DNA from: Leucobacter sp. G161
GTDB taxonomy: Bacteria; Actinomycetota; Actinomycetes; Actinomycetales; Microbacteriaceae
Length of the DNA stretch: 60,081 nt
NCBI RefSeq assembly: GCF_001482305.1
Contig: NZ_LOHP01000068.1
Location: forward strand, 1-60,081
Direction of reading: 5' to 3'
In this document: positions 1 through 8,976 of the stretch, one piece after another
How positions within the stretch are numbered: the first letter of the stretch is position 1
How the letters are laid out: each line of letters starts with the position of its first letter
Made by a program: the position numbers and the translations under genes
Notes under the pieces: generated by a model
What the model was told of the DNA's origin: nothing
What the model saw: only the letters and a program-made list of their open reading frames with translations
The model's database searches: none

Positions 1-610
1 CGAGAAACAGCGTGTCGTCACCGAACGACGCCTTCGCCTCGCGCCTGGCGGTGTCGAGCGCGGCGGGCAGATCCTCCGCGCGATCGACCGCGTGCATCCC
101 CTTGCCGCCGCCGCCCGCGGCCGGCTTCACGAGCACGGGGAACGTGAGGCCTGCGGATCGGGCAACGAGCTCGTCATTGTCGAGCCCGGGTTCAGAGACA
201 CCGGGCACGACCGGCACACCGCGCACCGACACCCGCTCGCGGGCGCGGATCTTGTCACCCATGACCTCGAGGGCCTCGACGCTGGGCCCGACGAACACGA
301 TGCCCGCTTCAGCGCAGGCAAGCGCGAGCGCTGGCTGCTCGGAGAGGAATCCGTAGCCCGGGTGGATCGCCTCGGCACCGGTCGCCTGCGCGGCGGCGAT
401 GATCTGCCGCACGCTGAGGTAGCCGCCGGCAGACCCGGGTTCGGTGCCGTCGAGCGCGACGGCCGTGTCCGCGAGCCTGACGTGCGGGGCGTCCGCGTCG
501 GCGGCGCTGAACACCGCGACCGAGCGGACGCCAAGCGAGCGGAGCGTCTTGATAATCCTGCAAGCGATCTCGCCGCGGTTTGCAATAAGAACAGAAGAGA
601 ACATTGCCAT
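1..610 (-). CDS. Biotin carboxylase (alpha) subunit of an acyl-CoA carboxylase, N-terminal part, cut by window edge
   Basis: This is the N-terminal ~203 residues of a biotin-dependent acyl-CoA carboxylase alpha subunit, which carboxylates biotin at the expense of ATP. The start reads [20 protein letters not shown], the classic biotin-carboxylase N-terminus. Further on come HPGYGFLSE, then the ATP-grasp glycine loop [10 protein letters not shown], before the frame runs off the edge. The ATG at 610 overlaps the TGA of the upstream carboxyltransferase gene (TGATG), so the two are translationally coupled. A second ATG lies two codons in. The partner looks like a methylcrotonyl-CoA carboxylase beta subunit, so leucine or isovalerate catabolism is the likely role. 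The C-terminal biotin-carrier domain is outside the window. Confidence 0.95.
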   Translation of the reverse strand, partial: MAMFSSVLIANRGEIACRIIKTLRSLGVRSVAVFSAADADAPHVRLADTAVALDGTEPGSAGGYLSVRQIIAAAQATGAEAIHPGYGFLSEQPALALACAEAGIVFVGPSVEALEVMGDKIRARERVSVRGVPVVPGVSEPGLDNDELVARSAGLTFPVLVKPAAGGGGKGMHAVDRAEDLPAALDTARREAKASFGDDTLFL

Positions 611-2217
611 CACATCCGAAAGATTCCGTAGCCGGTCTCCGCGAGCGGCGCCCGCGAAACAGTGTCGAGCGCGAGGCCGAGCACCCCGCGGGTGTCGAGC
701 GGATCGATGATCCCGTCGTCCCACAGCCGCGCGCTCGCGTACCGCGCGTCGCTCTGCGTGGCGAAGCGCTCGAGCGTGGGCCGAGAGAACTCGGCCTCCT
801 CCTCGGCGCTCCACGAGCCGCCCTTCGCCTCGATCTGATCGCGCTTCACCGTCGCGAGCACGGAGGCCGCCTGTGGCCCGCCCATCACGCCGATCTTCGA
901 CGTCGGCCACATCCAGAGGAACCGCGGCGAATACGCGCGGCCACTCATCGCGTAGTTGCCTGCGCCGAAGGATCCGCCGACGATGACGGTGAGCTTCGGC
1001 ACCCGCGCACACGCGACCGCCGTCACCATCTTCGCGCCGTGCTTGGCGATACCGCCGCGCTCATACTCGCGGCCCACCATGAACCCCGAGAGGTTCTGGA
1101 GGAACACGAGGGGGATCTTGCGGGTGTCACACAGCTGTACGAAGTGCGCGCCCTTCTGCGCGGACTCGGCAAACAGCACGCCGTTGTTCGCGATGATCCC
1201 GACCGGGTGCCCCTCGATCCGCGCGAAGCCCGTCACGAGCGTCGAACCGAAGTCGCGCTTGAACTCGTGGAAGCGGCTGCCGTCGACGATGCGGGAGATG
1301 ATCTCTCGCGCATCGTACGGCTGCTGCGGCTCGGGCGGGACGACGCCGTAGAGCTGGCTCGGATCGACCGCGGGCGCCTCTGACGCTTCCACGTCCCAGG
1401 CACGGGGGCCTGGCGCGGGAAGCTGCGCGATGATGTCGCGCACGATCTCAAGCGCGTGCTCGTCGTTCTCCGCGAGGTGGTCGGCGACGCCGGAGTCGCG
1501 GGTATGTGTGACACCGCCGCCGAGCTCCTCGGCGCTCACGACCTCACCGGTCGCGGCCTTCACGAGCGGCGGGCCCCCGAGGAAGATCGTGCCCTGCTCG
1601 CGCACGATGACGACCTCGTCGCTCATCGCCGGGACGTACGCGCCACCAGCGGTGCTCGACCCCATCACCGCGGCGATCTGCGCGATGCCGCGGGCCGACA
1701 TGCGTGCCTGGTTGTAGAAGATCCGGCCGAAGTGCTCGCGGTCGGGGAAGACGTCGTCCTGCAGCGGGAGGAACGCGCCGCCCGAGTCGACGAGGCTCAC
1801 ACACGGCAGCTCGTTTTCGGCCGCGATCTCCTGTGCGCGGAGGTGCTTCTTCACGGTGAGCGGCATGTAGGTGCCGCCCTTCACCGTCGCATCGTTCGCG
1901 ATGATCATGACCTTGCGGCCGTGGATCTCGCCGACGGCGGTGATGAGGCCCGCAGCGGGAATATCGTCGTCGTAGACCCCGTCGGCCGCGAACGCGCCGA
2001 CCTCGAGCAGCGGGCTACCACGATCCACGAGGCGCTCGACGCGCTCGCGCGGCAGCAGCTTGCCGCGGCCCACGTGGCGCTTACGCGACGCTTCGCTGCC
2101 GCCGAGCGAAATCTCGGCGAGCCGCGTGCGCATGTCAGCGACGGCGGCGAGGTGCGCGGCCTCGTTCGCGCGATACTCCGCGCTCGCTGGCCTCGCCTGG
2201 CTTGTGAGGGTCTCCAT
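610..2217 (-). CDS. Acyl-CoA carboxylase carboxyltransferase (beta) subunit, methylcrotonyl-CoA carboxylase type
   Basis: A 535-residue carboxyltransferase that moves CO2 from carboxybiotin to an acyl-CoA in the cytoplasm. It has the two crotonase-like halves of the family. The N-terminal half carries [31 protein letters not shown] and the phrase [17 protein letters not shown], which are typical of methylcrotonyl-CoA carboxylase beta (AccD1) rather than propionyl-CoA carboxylase. The C-terminal half has the NNGVLF and [10 protein letters not shown] oxyanion-type glycine motifs. Length matches the family. The ATG at 2217 has a GGGGAG ribosome site about 6 bases upstream. It is the first visible gene of an operon continuing into the biotin carboxylase. 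Leucine degradation is the best assignment; the substrate is inferred from these motifs only. Confidence 0.93.
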   Translation of the reverse strand: METLTSQARPASAEYRANEAAHLAAVADMRTRLAEISLGGSEASRKRHVGRGKLLPRERVERLVDRGSPLLEVGAFAADGVYDDDIPAAGLITAVGEIHGRKVMIIANDATVKGGTYMPLTVKKHLRAQEIAAENELPCVSLVDSGGAFLPLQDDVFPDREHFGRIFYNQARMSARGIAQIAAVMGSSTAGGAYVPAMSDEVVIVREQGTIFLGGPPLVKAATGEVVSAEELGGGVTHTRDSGVADHLAENDEHALEIVRDIIAQLPAPGPRAWDVEASEAPAVDPSQLYGVVPPEPQQPYDAREIISRIVDGSRFHEFKRDFGSTLVTGFARIEGHPVGIIANNGVLFAESAQKGAHFVQLCDTRKIPLVFLQNLSGFMVGREYERGGIAKHGAKMVTAVACARVPKLTVIVGGSFGAGNYAMSGRAYSPRFLWMWPTSKIGVMGGPQAASVLATVKRDQIEAKGGSWSAEEEAEFSRPTLERFATQSDARYASARLWDDGIIDPLDTRGVLGLALDTVSRAPLAETGYGIFRM

Positions 2218-2275
2218 CGACGCTCCCCTTTCGGTGCGTTCCCGGGAGGCTCGCGCCGCCCGGCCGTACCCAAAG

Positions 2276-2291
2276 GTTAGCGGTCACTAAC
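2276..2291. promoter_or_regulatory. Candidate operator upstream of the acyl-CoA carboxylase operon
   Basis: GTTAG-cggtca-CTAAC is an imperfect 16-bp dyad about 60 bases upstream of the carboxyltransferase start, in the 212-base divergent region shared with the RpiR gene. Its form (GTTAG..CTAAC) resembles TetR-family operators found in front of actinobacterial acyl-CoA catabolism genes. No cognate regulator is in the window, so the assignment is tentative. Confidence 0.4.
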
Positions 2292-2429
2292 TGAATTGTC
2301 TAGCGGAACTCCTGTCGGCTGCAGCCCACGGTGCTCGTTTCCAGCCACGGGCCTCACACCTAGCCGCCGAGTGAACAGCTGGCGAAGCGTTGGCATACGC
2401 CCCGCTTCCCCGCCAACAGCCCCCATACA

Positions 2430-3311
2430 GTGGCTGATATGCCATCCACTGCCGCACCCACCCCCCAAGCGCAAGACGCTGCACCCCGGGCCGCGAGCAG
2501 CACAGCACTCGCGCTCGTACGCGCCTATGCCCCCGGGCTCGGGCACGGCGAGGGGGCAGTGGCGCGGGTGATCCTGGAGCGGCCCGAGGAGATCCCTTAC
2601 TGGTCAACGCTGGAGCTCGCGACAGCCGCTGGAACCTCTCCCGCCACCGTGATTCGCGCTTGCAAGCGCCTCGGGTTCCGCGGCTACCAGCACCTGCGGA
2701 TTGAACTTGCTCGCCAGGACGCCCCTGCGGAGCCAACGCAGGGAGACCGGGTCGCCAACGTGTTCACGAGCGCGCGCGAGGCGCTCCAGCTCGGCGAGCG
2801 CGCGGTTGACAGGGAAGCCGTGAAACGAGCGGCGGGCCTGATCGCAGGTGCCCGCCGGGTCATGTTCGCAGCCAACGGCTTCTCGGCACCACCGCTGCAG
2901 GATGCGGCGATGCGTTTCGCAACGAGCGGCCGGCCTGTTGAAGCTCCCCTGGATATCCTCGCGCAGCAGTTCACCGCGCACACACTTGGCCCCGGCGATG
3001 TCTGCCTCGCGCTCAGCCACTCCGGCGCGAACACCCACACGCTCGCCGCCGTGCGCACCGCACAGCACGGCGGCGCCGCCATCATCGCGCTCTGCAGCTA
3101 CGCACGGGCCCCGATCCCCGAGCTTGCCGACGTCGTCATCTCAACCGGGGCCGTCGGCCAACAGCACGCTGTCGACCCGTTCTTCGCTCGCATCAACCAC
3201 TCCGTTGCTTTGCAGGCGCTCCTCGAGTCGTTCACCGCACTCGAAAGCCCCCGCCGCAGCGGCGGCATGCGCGAAGTCGTCGCGGGCGCCCTCGCCGACG
3301 CCCCCAACTAG
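2430..3311 (+). CDS. MurR/RpiR family transcriptional regulator (HTH_6 + SIS)
   Basis: A 293-residue regulator with an N-terminal RpiR-type helix-turn-helix (about residues 40-100, containing TLELATAAGTSPATVIRACK) and a C-terminal SIS phosphosugar-binding domain (about 125-260, with FAANGFSAPPLQDAAMRF and CLALSHSGANTHTL). SIS domains in this family usually sense phosphorylated sugars or other phosphate esters. The GTG at 2430 and an ATG at 2439 are alternative starts; neither has a good ribosome site. It lies directly upstream, in the same direction, of an operon of phosphatases and an ABC transporter whose promoter holds a perfect 19-bp palindrome. Local control of that operon is the likely job. 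Confidence 0.9.
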   Translation: MADMPSTAAPTPQAQDAAPRAASSTALALVRAYAPGLGHGEGAVARVILERPEEIPYWSTLELATAAGTSPATVIRACKRLGFRGYQHLRIELARQDAPAEPTQGDRVANVFTSAREALQLGERAVDREAVKRAAGLIAGARRVMFAANGFSAPPLQDAAMRFATSGRPVEAPLDILAQQFTAHTLGPGDVCLALSHSGANTHTLAAVRTAQHGGAAIIALCSYARAPIPELADVVISTGAVGQQHAVDPFFARINHSVALQALLESFTALESPRRSGGMREVVAGALADAPN

Positions 3312-3476
3312 CCGCGGCACCACCGGACCCCTGCGTCCGAGCCCCCACCAGCCGCGCCGCCTTCCGCAACCAGCAACGCTCGGGCATTCCCCGCATGCAC
3401 TCCTGAGCTTCACGCAGGGTTGATGCGTCGTTCACGCGCCCGCTACCCCGGCCCAGGATAGTGATTCGTGAAGCGC

Positions 3477-3495
3477 GTTTCATCGCCGATGAAAC
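3477..3495. promoter_or_regulatory. 19-bp palindromic operator, probable RpiR site
   Basis: GTTTCATCG-C-CGATGAAAC is a perfect dyad with 9-bp arms and a one-base centre. It sits 47 bases upstream of the phosphatase start at 3542. The sequence TTCACGCGCC...GGATAGTG just upstream (3431-3463) may hold the promoter, which would place the dyad at or just after the transcription start. The neighbouring RpiR-family gene is the obvious candidate ligand-responsive binder. Confidence 0.6.
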
Positions 3496-3541
3496 CACAC
3501 GAAACAGCGCACGACACCGAGATTCACCGAAGGGGCCAGGC

Positions 3542-4231
3542 GTGAACACCATCGCACTACAGGGCAGCTACAACGCACGCGGAGTCGGGGCTGAGGCAGA
3601 GCCGTGGCTCGTGCGCTCAGCTGCGCCGGACGCCATTACGCCGAACGACGAGGCGATCCTGCGAGCGGCCGGCGTCGACCTCATTCTCGATCTGCGCGAG
3701 ACCGCCGAACACAGCGAGCGATCGCACCTGCTACCGGTCGTTTCGGTACCGCTCTACGGCGAGACGCCCCCGGCTGCCGGTTCGCTCGAAGACATCTACC
3801 TTGGGCTGATCCAGCGGCGCGGGGCCGCCCTCGCCGAGGCGGTCGCGACCATTGCCGATCATCCCGGCGTCTGCCTCGTACACTGCGCGGCGGGGAAGGA
3901 TCGCACGGGGCTCGTCGTCGCGCTCGCCCGGCTCGCCGCGGGCGAACCCCGCCAGGAGGTTGTCGACGACTACACCCGCTCGGGCGAGACCGTGCGACCG
4001 GCGCGGCGCGGGCTCGTCACTGCCCAGCTCGACGCGCTGCAGGTCTCCGGCGTCGAGCGCACCGCCGCCGAACGGCTGCACCTCGACAGCCCGGGCGAAG
4101 CGCTCGAGACCGCGATCGCTGCGCTCGACGCGTGGGGCGGCGCTGCCGAGTACCTCCTCGCTCACGGTGTTGAGTCCTCACAGCTCGCGGCACTGCGCGC
4201 ACGCGCCGGCGCCCAGGTGGTCTCCTCGTGA
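3542..4231 (+). CDS. Tyrosine/dual-specificity type phosphatase family protein
   Basis: A 229-residue cytoplasmic protein of the cysteine-dependent phosphatase fold. The active-site loop HCAAGKDRTG matches CX5R(S/T), with Cys about residue 115 and Arg about 121, and LILDLRE (about 47-53) carries the family's conserved aspartate region. The frame opens further upstream (3461), but the GTG at 3542 starts right before the conserved domain and leaves the operator at 3477 outside the gene. The stop overlaps the next start (GTGA), so it is coupled to the metallophosphoesterase. No signal peptide is present. Substrate unknown; many bacterial members of this fold act on phosphoinositols or small phosphate esters rather than phosphotyrosine. 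Confidence 0.88.
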   Translation: MNTIALQGSYNARGVGAEAEPWLVRSAAPDAITPNDEAILRAAGVDLILDLRETAEHSERSHLLPVVSVPLYGETPPAAGSLEDIYLGLIQRRGAALAEAVATIADHPGVCLVHCAAGKDRTGLVVALARLAAGEPRQEVVDDYTRSGETVRPARRGLVTAQLDALQVSGVERTAAERLHLDSPGEALETAIAALDAWGGAAEYLLAHGVESSQLAALRARAGAQVVSS

Positions 4232-5085
4232 GCCGCGAGAGCGGCCGCTTCACGGTGTTACACGTGAGCGACGTCCACGCCACGGACGACTGCAGCCTCT
4301 ACGGGGCAGTCGACGGGCTCGAACGACTCGAACGCGTGGGCGAGTACGCGCGTGCGACAGGGATCACCCCCGAAGCGGTGATCATAACGGGCGACCTCGT
4401 CCAGCGCGGCAACCCCGGCGCGTACCCCGCCGTTGCCGCGGCGTGCCGGGCGCTGTCCGAGGCAGTCGCGGCTCCCGTACTCACAGTGCTCGGCAACCAC
4501 GACGATCCACTCGCTTCCCGGGTGCTTCCCGGCCACGAGACAAGCCACCGCGGGGTGTCGCTCGTTGACGGCATGCGGATCGTCAGGCTCGACTCACGCA
4601 CAGGCGCCCTCGGCGGCGAACAGCTCGACTGGCTCGCGGACGTACTCGGGGAGCCGGCACCAACGGGCACCATCGTCGCGCTGCACCACGCACCCCTGGG
4701 TTCTCCGCTTCCGACGCTCAGCCGGCAGGGCCTTGCCGACGCCGAGCAGTTCCTTGCAGTGCTCTCGGGCAGCGATACGCGAGCCGTACTCGCGGGCCAC
4801 TTCCATCACTCGCTGGCGGCAACGGCCGCTGGCATCCCCGTGCTCGTCGGGCCTTCGCTCGCGTACCACCAGGTGATGGATGCCGGCCCGGATCACGTTG
4901 CGGGCCACGACGCCCCCGCATTCTCGCTCGTGCAATTCACGAGCCTCGGCGTGAGCGCGGCCGAGGTCTCCCTCTCCGCCCACGAACCGCTCTTCAACGA
5001 GCCCGTGCGCTCACCACCGTCTCTTCCCCGTATCCCCTCTGTTTCTCCGCTCACCACCACGCTTCACTCGACAGAAAGCCAGTAA
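4228..5085 (+). CDS. Metallophosphoesterase (cyclic-nucleotide phosphodiesterase/CpdA-like)
   Basis: A 285-residue calcineurin-like phosphoesterase. All metal-ligand motifs are visible in order: SDVHATDD (about residues 14-21), GDLVQRGNPG, GNHDDP, LHHAPLG and AGHFHHS. The family hydrolyses phosphodiesters or monoesters with a two-metal centre; CpdA-type members cleave cyclic nucleotides and others cleave glycerophosphodiesters. No signal peptide is seen, so it acts in the cytoplasm, consistent with processing a substrate imported by the transporter encoded next. The GTG at 4228 overlaps the previous stop. The stop is followed after 7 bases by the solute-binding protein gene. Confidence 0.88.
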   Translation: MSRESGRFTVLHVSDVHATDDCSLYGAVDGLERLERVGEYARATGITPEAVIITGDLVQRGNPGAYPAVAAACRALSEAVAAPVLTVLGNHDDPLASRVLPGHETSHRGVSLVDGMRIVRLDSRTGALGGEQLDWLADVLGEPAPTGTIVALHHAPLGSPLPTLSRQGLADAEQFLAVLSGSDTRAVLAGHFHHSLAATAAGIPVLVGPSLAYHQVMDAGPDHVAGHDAPAFSLVQFTSLGVSAAEVSLSAHEPLFNEPVRSPPSLPRIPSVSPLTTTLHSTESQ

Positions 5086-5092
5086 CACCACC

Positions 5093-6130
5093 ATGATTCG
5101 TAAGCACACACTCGGTGCCATCGCAGCAGTCACCCTCGGCGCCATCGCGCTCACCGGATGTTCCGCAGCAGCCGATTCGTCCAGCTCCGAGACACCGGCG
5201 GCGAAATCGCCAGCCGAGGCTGCGAGCTTGACCCTCTATACCTCGGAGCCGCAGGAAAAGATCGACGCGATTGTTGCGGCGTTCTCCGAGGAGCAGCCAG
5301 AGATCTCGGTCGAGGTCTTCCGTGCAGGAACCGGCGACCTCACCGCGCGCATCGCGGCCGAAGAAAAGGCCGGAGCCGTTGGCGCCGACCTACTCCTCGC
5401 CGCAGACGCGGGCACGTTCGAGGATTACGCAGCTCGCGACCTGCTGCTTGAGTACGCTTCGCCTGAGGCCGAGGCAATCCTTCCCGAGCTGCTCGACCCC
5501 GAGAACTTCTACGTGGGAACGCGCATGCTGCCTACCGTGATCGCCGTGAACACGAATGTCATCACCGACGCGCCGACGTCGTGGCAGGATCTCACCGACC
5601 CCGCATACGCGGGCAAGATCGCCATGCCGAACCCCGACGTCTCGGGCGCAGCGGCGTACAACGCTGCCGTCTGGCTCGACGACGCACAGCTCGGAAAGCC
5701 GTGGCTTGAGGCCCTCGCGAAGAACGAGCCCCTCGTCGTCGACAGCAACGGCCCGGTATCGCAGGCGGTTGCCGATGGCAGCAGCCCCGTTGGCATCGTC
5801 GTCGACTCGCTCGTGCGCGACCTCGAGGCTGCGGGCTCACCGATCGCGGCCGTGTACCCGAGCGAGGGCGTTCCATACGTCACCCAGCCGGTCGGGATCT
5901 TTGCGAACACCGAAGAGCCCGAGGCAGCGAAGCTGTTCGTCGACTTCCTCATCTCGAAGCAGGGCCAGGAGATCGCGGTGTCGCAGTCGTACCTCCCGAT
6001 CCGCTCGGACGTCGCTGCCCCCAAGGGCGCACCTGAGGTCAAGGATCTCGCGCTGCTGTCGCCCGAGCTGGACAAGATCCGGTCGACGCAGGCCGACGCC
6101 GTTGCAACCTTCAATGGCCTCTTCCAGTAA
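5093..6130 (+). CDS. ABC transporter solute-binding lipoprotein, Fbp/iron type family
   Basis: A 345-residue extracellular solute-binding protein. The N-terminus is a lipoprotein signal peptide ending in the lipobox ALTGC (Cys about residue 23). The rest is a type-II binding fold similar to ferric-iron binding proteins, with LTLYTSEPQEKIDAIVAAF early and SWQDLTDPAYAGKIAMPNP in the hinge. The same family includes phosphonate (2-aminoethylphosphonate) and other organophosphate binders. The iron-coordinating Tyr pair is not evident, which together with three phosphatase genes in the operon favours a phosphate-ester or phosphonate ligand over iron. That preference is inference. Confidence 0.9.
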   Translation: MIRKHTLGAIAAVTLGAIALTGCSAAADSSSSETPAAKSPAEAASLTLYTSEPQEKIDAIVAAFSEEQPEISVEVFRAGTGDLTARIAAEEKAGAVGADLLLAADAGTFEDYAARDLLLEYASPEAEAILPELLDPENFYVGTRMLPTVIAVNTNVITDAPTSWQDLTDPAYAGKIAMPNPDVSGAAAYNAAVWLDDAQLGKPWLEALAKNEPLVVDSNGPVSQAVADGSSPVGIVVDSLVRDLEAAGSPIAAVYPSEGVPYVTQPVGIFANTEEPEAAKLFVDFLISKQGQEIAVSQSYLPIRSDVAAPKGAPEVKDLALLSPELDKIRSTQADAVATFNGLFQ

Positions 6131-7805
6131 CGCGCTTGCCGTGTCACCTGCGGGGGCGGCCGGTCACGGCCACCCCCGCAGGTTCGCGCCGGCACGGGTG
6201 AGACTCGACGGCTTCGCCCTCGCCCGCGCAGGGCTGTGGCTCGCGATCACCGCGCTCGTGCTGCTCCCCATCGGCACGATCGTGGTGCTCGCGGCGACGG
6301 GCGGCGGCTGGTCGGAGCTCACCTCCCCAGACGTGCGCGTCGCCGCCGTAAACTCCCTCGTCTCGGCGACCCTCTCGGGCGCGCTCGCCGTCGCCATCGG
6401 AACGCTCTTCGCGATCCTGCTCGAGCGCACCGACATTCCGTTCCGCCGCACTCTGCGGCTGCTCGCGCTCAGCCCAATGCTCATGCCGCCGTTCGTGGGC
6501 GCGATCGCCTGGCTCAGCCTCCTCGGGCCGAGCTCCGGGCTGAACCAGTTCTGGGCCGCACGCTTCGGCGGCCCCCTCTGGAATCTCTACGGTGGAGCAG
6601 GCGTCGTGTTCCTGCTCACCATTCATAGCTTCCCGATCGCGATGATGATCGTCACGGCCGCTCTCCGCCGGGTCCCCGCGGACCTCGAGCAGGCCGCGAG
6701 AATCGCGGGCTCCTCCGCCCCGCGCGCGCTCGGCGAGGTCACGCTGCCGCTGCTGCGCCCCGCGATGCTCTCATCGTTCATGCTCATCGCCGTCGCGAAC
6801 CTCGCTGATTTCGGCATCCCGTCGATCGTCGGACTGCCCGGCCGCTACGTCACCCTGTCGACGCTCGTGTACCGGTACCTGCAGTCGGGCACGGTTGAGG
6901 ATCCACTCGCCGTCGTCGCAGCAATCGGGTTCCTGTTGCTCGTAGTCGCGCTGCTCGGCGTCGTCGTCGACCTGTTCCGCTCGCGCACTCGCGTCGAGCT
7001 CGACGCACAGTCAGCGGCTCCCGCCCGGCTCCCGCTCGGCCCGGCACGGTTGCCCGTCGGCATCATCGCGGCCGTGGTCATCGTGGCCGTCACGATCCTG
7101 CCGCTCCTCACCCTCACCGCACAGGCGCTGCTTCCGGCACCCGGTGTCCCGCTGTCCCTCGAGACCATCACGCTCGCGAGCTTCGAACGCGCGCTCTCCT
7201 CCCCCGGCACGCTCAGCGGCGTCACGAACTCGCTGTGGCTCGCGGGCATGGCCGCGCTGATCTGCGGAGTGCTCGGCCTCGCCGTCGGCACCGTCGTCAC
7301 TCGCACCCGTGCACGCGGCAACCGCGCGCTGCTCGGGCTCTCACTGCTGCCGCAGGCGATCCCCGGGCTCGTCATCGCGGTCGCCTGGCTCGTCATCGCC
7401 CCACGCATCGGCCTGTACAACACTCCGTGGATCATTCTCTGCGCGTACCTCACGTCGTTCGTCGCGCTCGTCGTGCAGTCGGTATCTGCGCCGCTCGCCG
7501 CGACACCGACCACCGCCGAGGAGGCCGCGCGGATCTCAGGCGCCACCAAGCTCCGCGCCCTCTGGGATATCTCCTGCCGGATGGCGCTGCCCGCCGCATT
7601 CTCCGGGGCTGTGCTCGTCGCGCTCACAGCGGTTCGCGAGCTCACCCTGTCGGTGCTGCTCCTCGCCCCGGGCACCCAGACCCTTGGCGTGGTCATCTTC
7701 AACCTCCAGCAGGCCGGCGCGTACAACGCCTCGTCTGCGCTGTCCCTCATCGTCGCGCTCGTCGGCCTCGCAGGCCTCGGACTCACCGCGCGCGCCTCCC
7801 GTTAG
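6114..7805 (+). CDS. ABC transporter permease, fused two-domain (FbpB/ThiP-like)
   Basis: About 563 residues with roughly twelve membrane segments, made of two tandem permease domains. Each half has an EAA-type coupling loop: LEQAARIAGSSAPRALGEV in the first and AEEAARISGATKLRALWDI in the second. It pairs with the Fbp-type binding protein and the ATPase on either side to form a complete importer. The chosen ATG at 6114 overlaps the preceding gene by 17 bases; a GTG at 6141, just after that stop, is an equally possible start. Neither has a clear ribosome site, so translation is probably coupled. Confidence 0.9.
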   Translation: MASSSNALAVSPAGAAGHGHPRRFAPARVRLDGFALARAGLWLAITALVLLPIGTIVVLAATGGGWSELTSPDVRVAAVNSLVSATLSGALAVAIGTLFAILLERTDIPFRRTLRLLALSPMLMPPFVGAIAWLSLLGPSSGLNQFWAARFGGPLWNLYGGAGVVFLLTIHSFPIAMMIVTAALRRVPADLEQAARIAGSSAPRALGEVTLPLLRPAMLSSFMLIAVANLADFGIPSIVGLPGRYVTLSTLVYRYLQSGTVEDPLAVVAAIGFLLLVVALLGVVVDLFRSRTRVELDAQSAAPARLPLGPARLPVGIIAAVVIVAVTILPLLTLTAQALLPAPGVPLSLETITLASFERALSSPGTLSGVTNSLWLAGMAALICGVLGLAVGTVVTRTRARGNRALLGLSLLPQAIPGLVIAVAWLVIAPRIGLYNTPWIILCAYLTSFVALVVQSVSAPLAATPTTAEEAARISGATKLRALWDISCRMALPAAFSGAVLVALTAVRELTLSVLLLAPGTQTLGVVIFNLQQAGAYNASSALSLIVALVGLAGLGLTARASR

Positions 7806-7812
7806 GAGCATC

Positions 7813-8976
7813 ATGTCATCGGTCACCCTCGAATCCGTGAGCCTCGCGTTTCCCGGCGGCACGCTCGGCCTCGCCGACGTCGATCTCAGCGTCGGCGACG
7901 GCGAGTTCGTTGCGCTCGTCGGGCCCTCCGGTTCGGGCAAAACGACGCTGCTGCGAACCGTTGCCGGCTTCGCCGAGCCGACTGGCGGCACCGTCCGCAT
8001 CGGCGACACAGTCGTCGCGGGCGCGGGCCGCGCAGTCGAACCGGAGCGCCGTGGCCTCGGCATGGTGTTTCAACAGCATGCCGTGTGGCCGCACTGGAGC
8101 GTCGGGAAGAACATCGAGTACCCGCTCAAGCGGGCCGGAGTATCGCGGTCGGAGCGCCGCGAACGCGTGAGCGAGGCACTCACCCTCGTCGGCCTCGCCG
8201 GCGCCGAAGCCCGCAACCCCGCGACGCTTTCTGGCGGACAACGCCAGCGCGTCGCGATCGCGCGAGCAATCGTCGCGCGGCCCAGGGTGCTCCTGCTCGA
8301 CGAGGCGCTCTCCGCGCTCGATGAGCCGCTGCGCGATCGCCTGCGCCTCGAATTGCGGGAGCTCACCCGCGAGCTCGGGCTCACCGTGATCCACGTCACC
8401 CACGACCGCGGCGAGGCGCTCGCGCTCGCGGACCGTGTAGTCGTGCTCGATGGCGGCAGGATCCAACAGCAGGACACCCCGGCCGCGGTGCTCGCACGCC
8501 CCGCCACGCCGTTCGTCGCGCGCTTTATCGCTGACGCGACGATCGTTCCCGGTTCGCTCGACTCCGGCGGATTCACCGCAGCGCAACACCCGCTCGCGGT
8601 GCCGGCCGCACGTCTCGAGTTGCTCGCCGGGCAGCGCACGTCCCCGGGAGCATCCGCGCACAGCGCCGAGCTCGCGATCCTGCCCGAGTGGGTGCGGGTC
8701 GTGCCAGACCCGTGTGGGGAGGCCGTCGTCACCTCCTCGCTCTTCGGGCGCGACTGCGACGACCTCACCGTCGACTGGCTCGGGCTCAGGCTGCGCAGCC
8801 GGGTCGCTGGCAGCCGGGTCCCCGCGGGTACGCGAGTGCGCGTCGAGTGCGACCGCACGCTCGTGTACGCCGAGGGCTCCTCGGTTCCGCGTGCGGCGCA
8901 CGATCAGGCGGCGCATCGCACCCCGAGTGCGCCCTCAGACTTAGATACTGCCCGAGCCGATAGCGTGGCAGCATGA
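7813..8976 (+). CDS. ABC transporter ATP-binding protein (Fbp/PotA family with C-terminal regulatory domain)
   Basis: A 387-residue ATPase with Walker A GPSGSGKTT, the Q-loop in VFQQHAVWPHWSVGKNIEYP, signature LSGGQRQR, Walker B RVLLLDEALSALD and switch histidine in HVTHDRGEA. The D-loop region reads DEALSALDE where relatives usually have DEPLSALD. A C-terminal TOBE-like domain follows (about residues 240-370). The ATG at 7813 has TAGGAGC just upstream. The stop overlaps the start of the histidine phosphatase (ATGA), so the phosphatase belongs to the transporter operon. Confidence 0.93.
   Translation: MSSVTLESVSLAFPGGTLGLADVDLSVGDGEFVALVGPSGSGKTTLLRTVAGFAEPTGGTVRIGDTVVAGAGRAVEPERRGLGMVFQQHAVWPHWSVGKNIEYPLKRAGVSRSERRERVSEALTLVGLAGAEARNPATLSGGQRQRVAIARAIVARPRVLLLDEALSALDEPLRDRLRLELRELTRELGLTVIHVTHDRGEALALADRVVVLDGGRIQQQDTPAAVLARPATPFVARFIADATIVPGSLDSGGFTAAQHPLAVPAARLELLAGQRTSPGASAHSAELAILPEWVRVVPDPCGEAVVTSSLFGRDCDDLTVDWLGLRLRSRVAGSRVPAGTRVRVECDRTLVYAEGSSVPRAAHDQAAHRTPSAPSDLDTARADSVAA

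Noticed and set aside
5556..6113. Upstream extension of the permease frame through the binding-protein gene
   Set aside because: The extension is Arg/Ser-rich nonsense in another frame of the binding protein; the permease starts at 6114 or 6141.
5093..8976. Calling the ABC transporter an iron uptake system
   Set aside because: The Fbp-like fold alone is not specific; the operon holds three phosphatases and I see no siderophore genes or typical iron-regulator operator.
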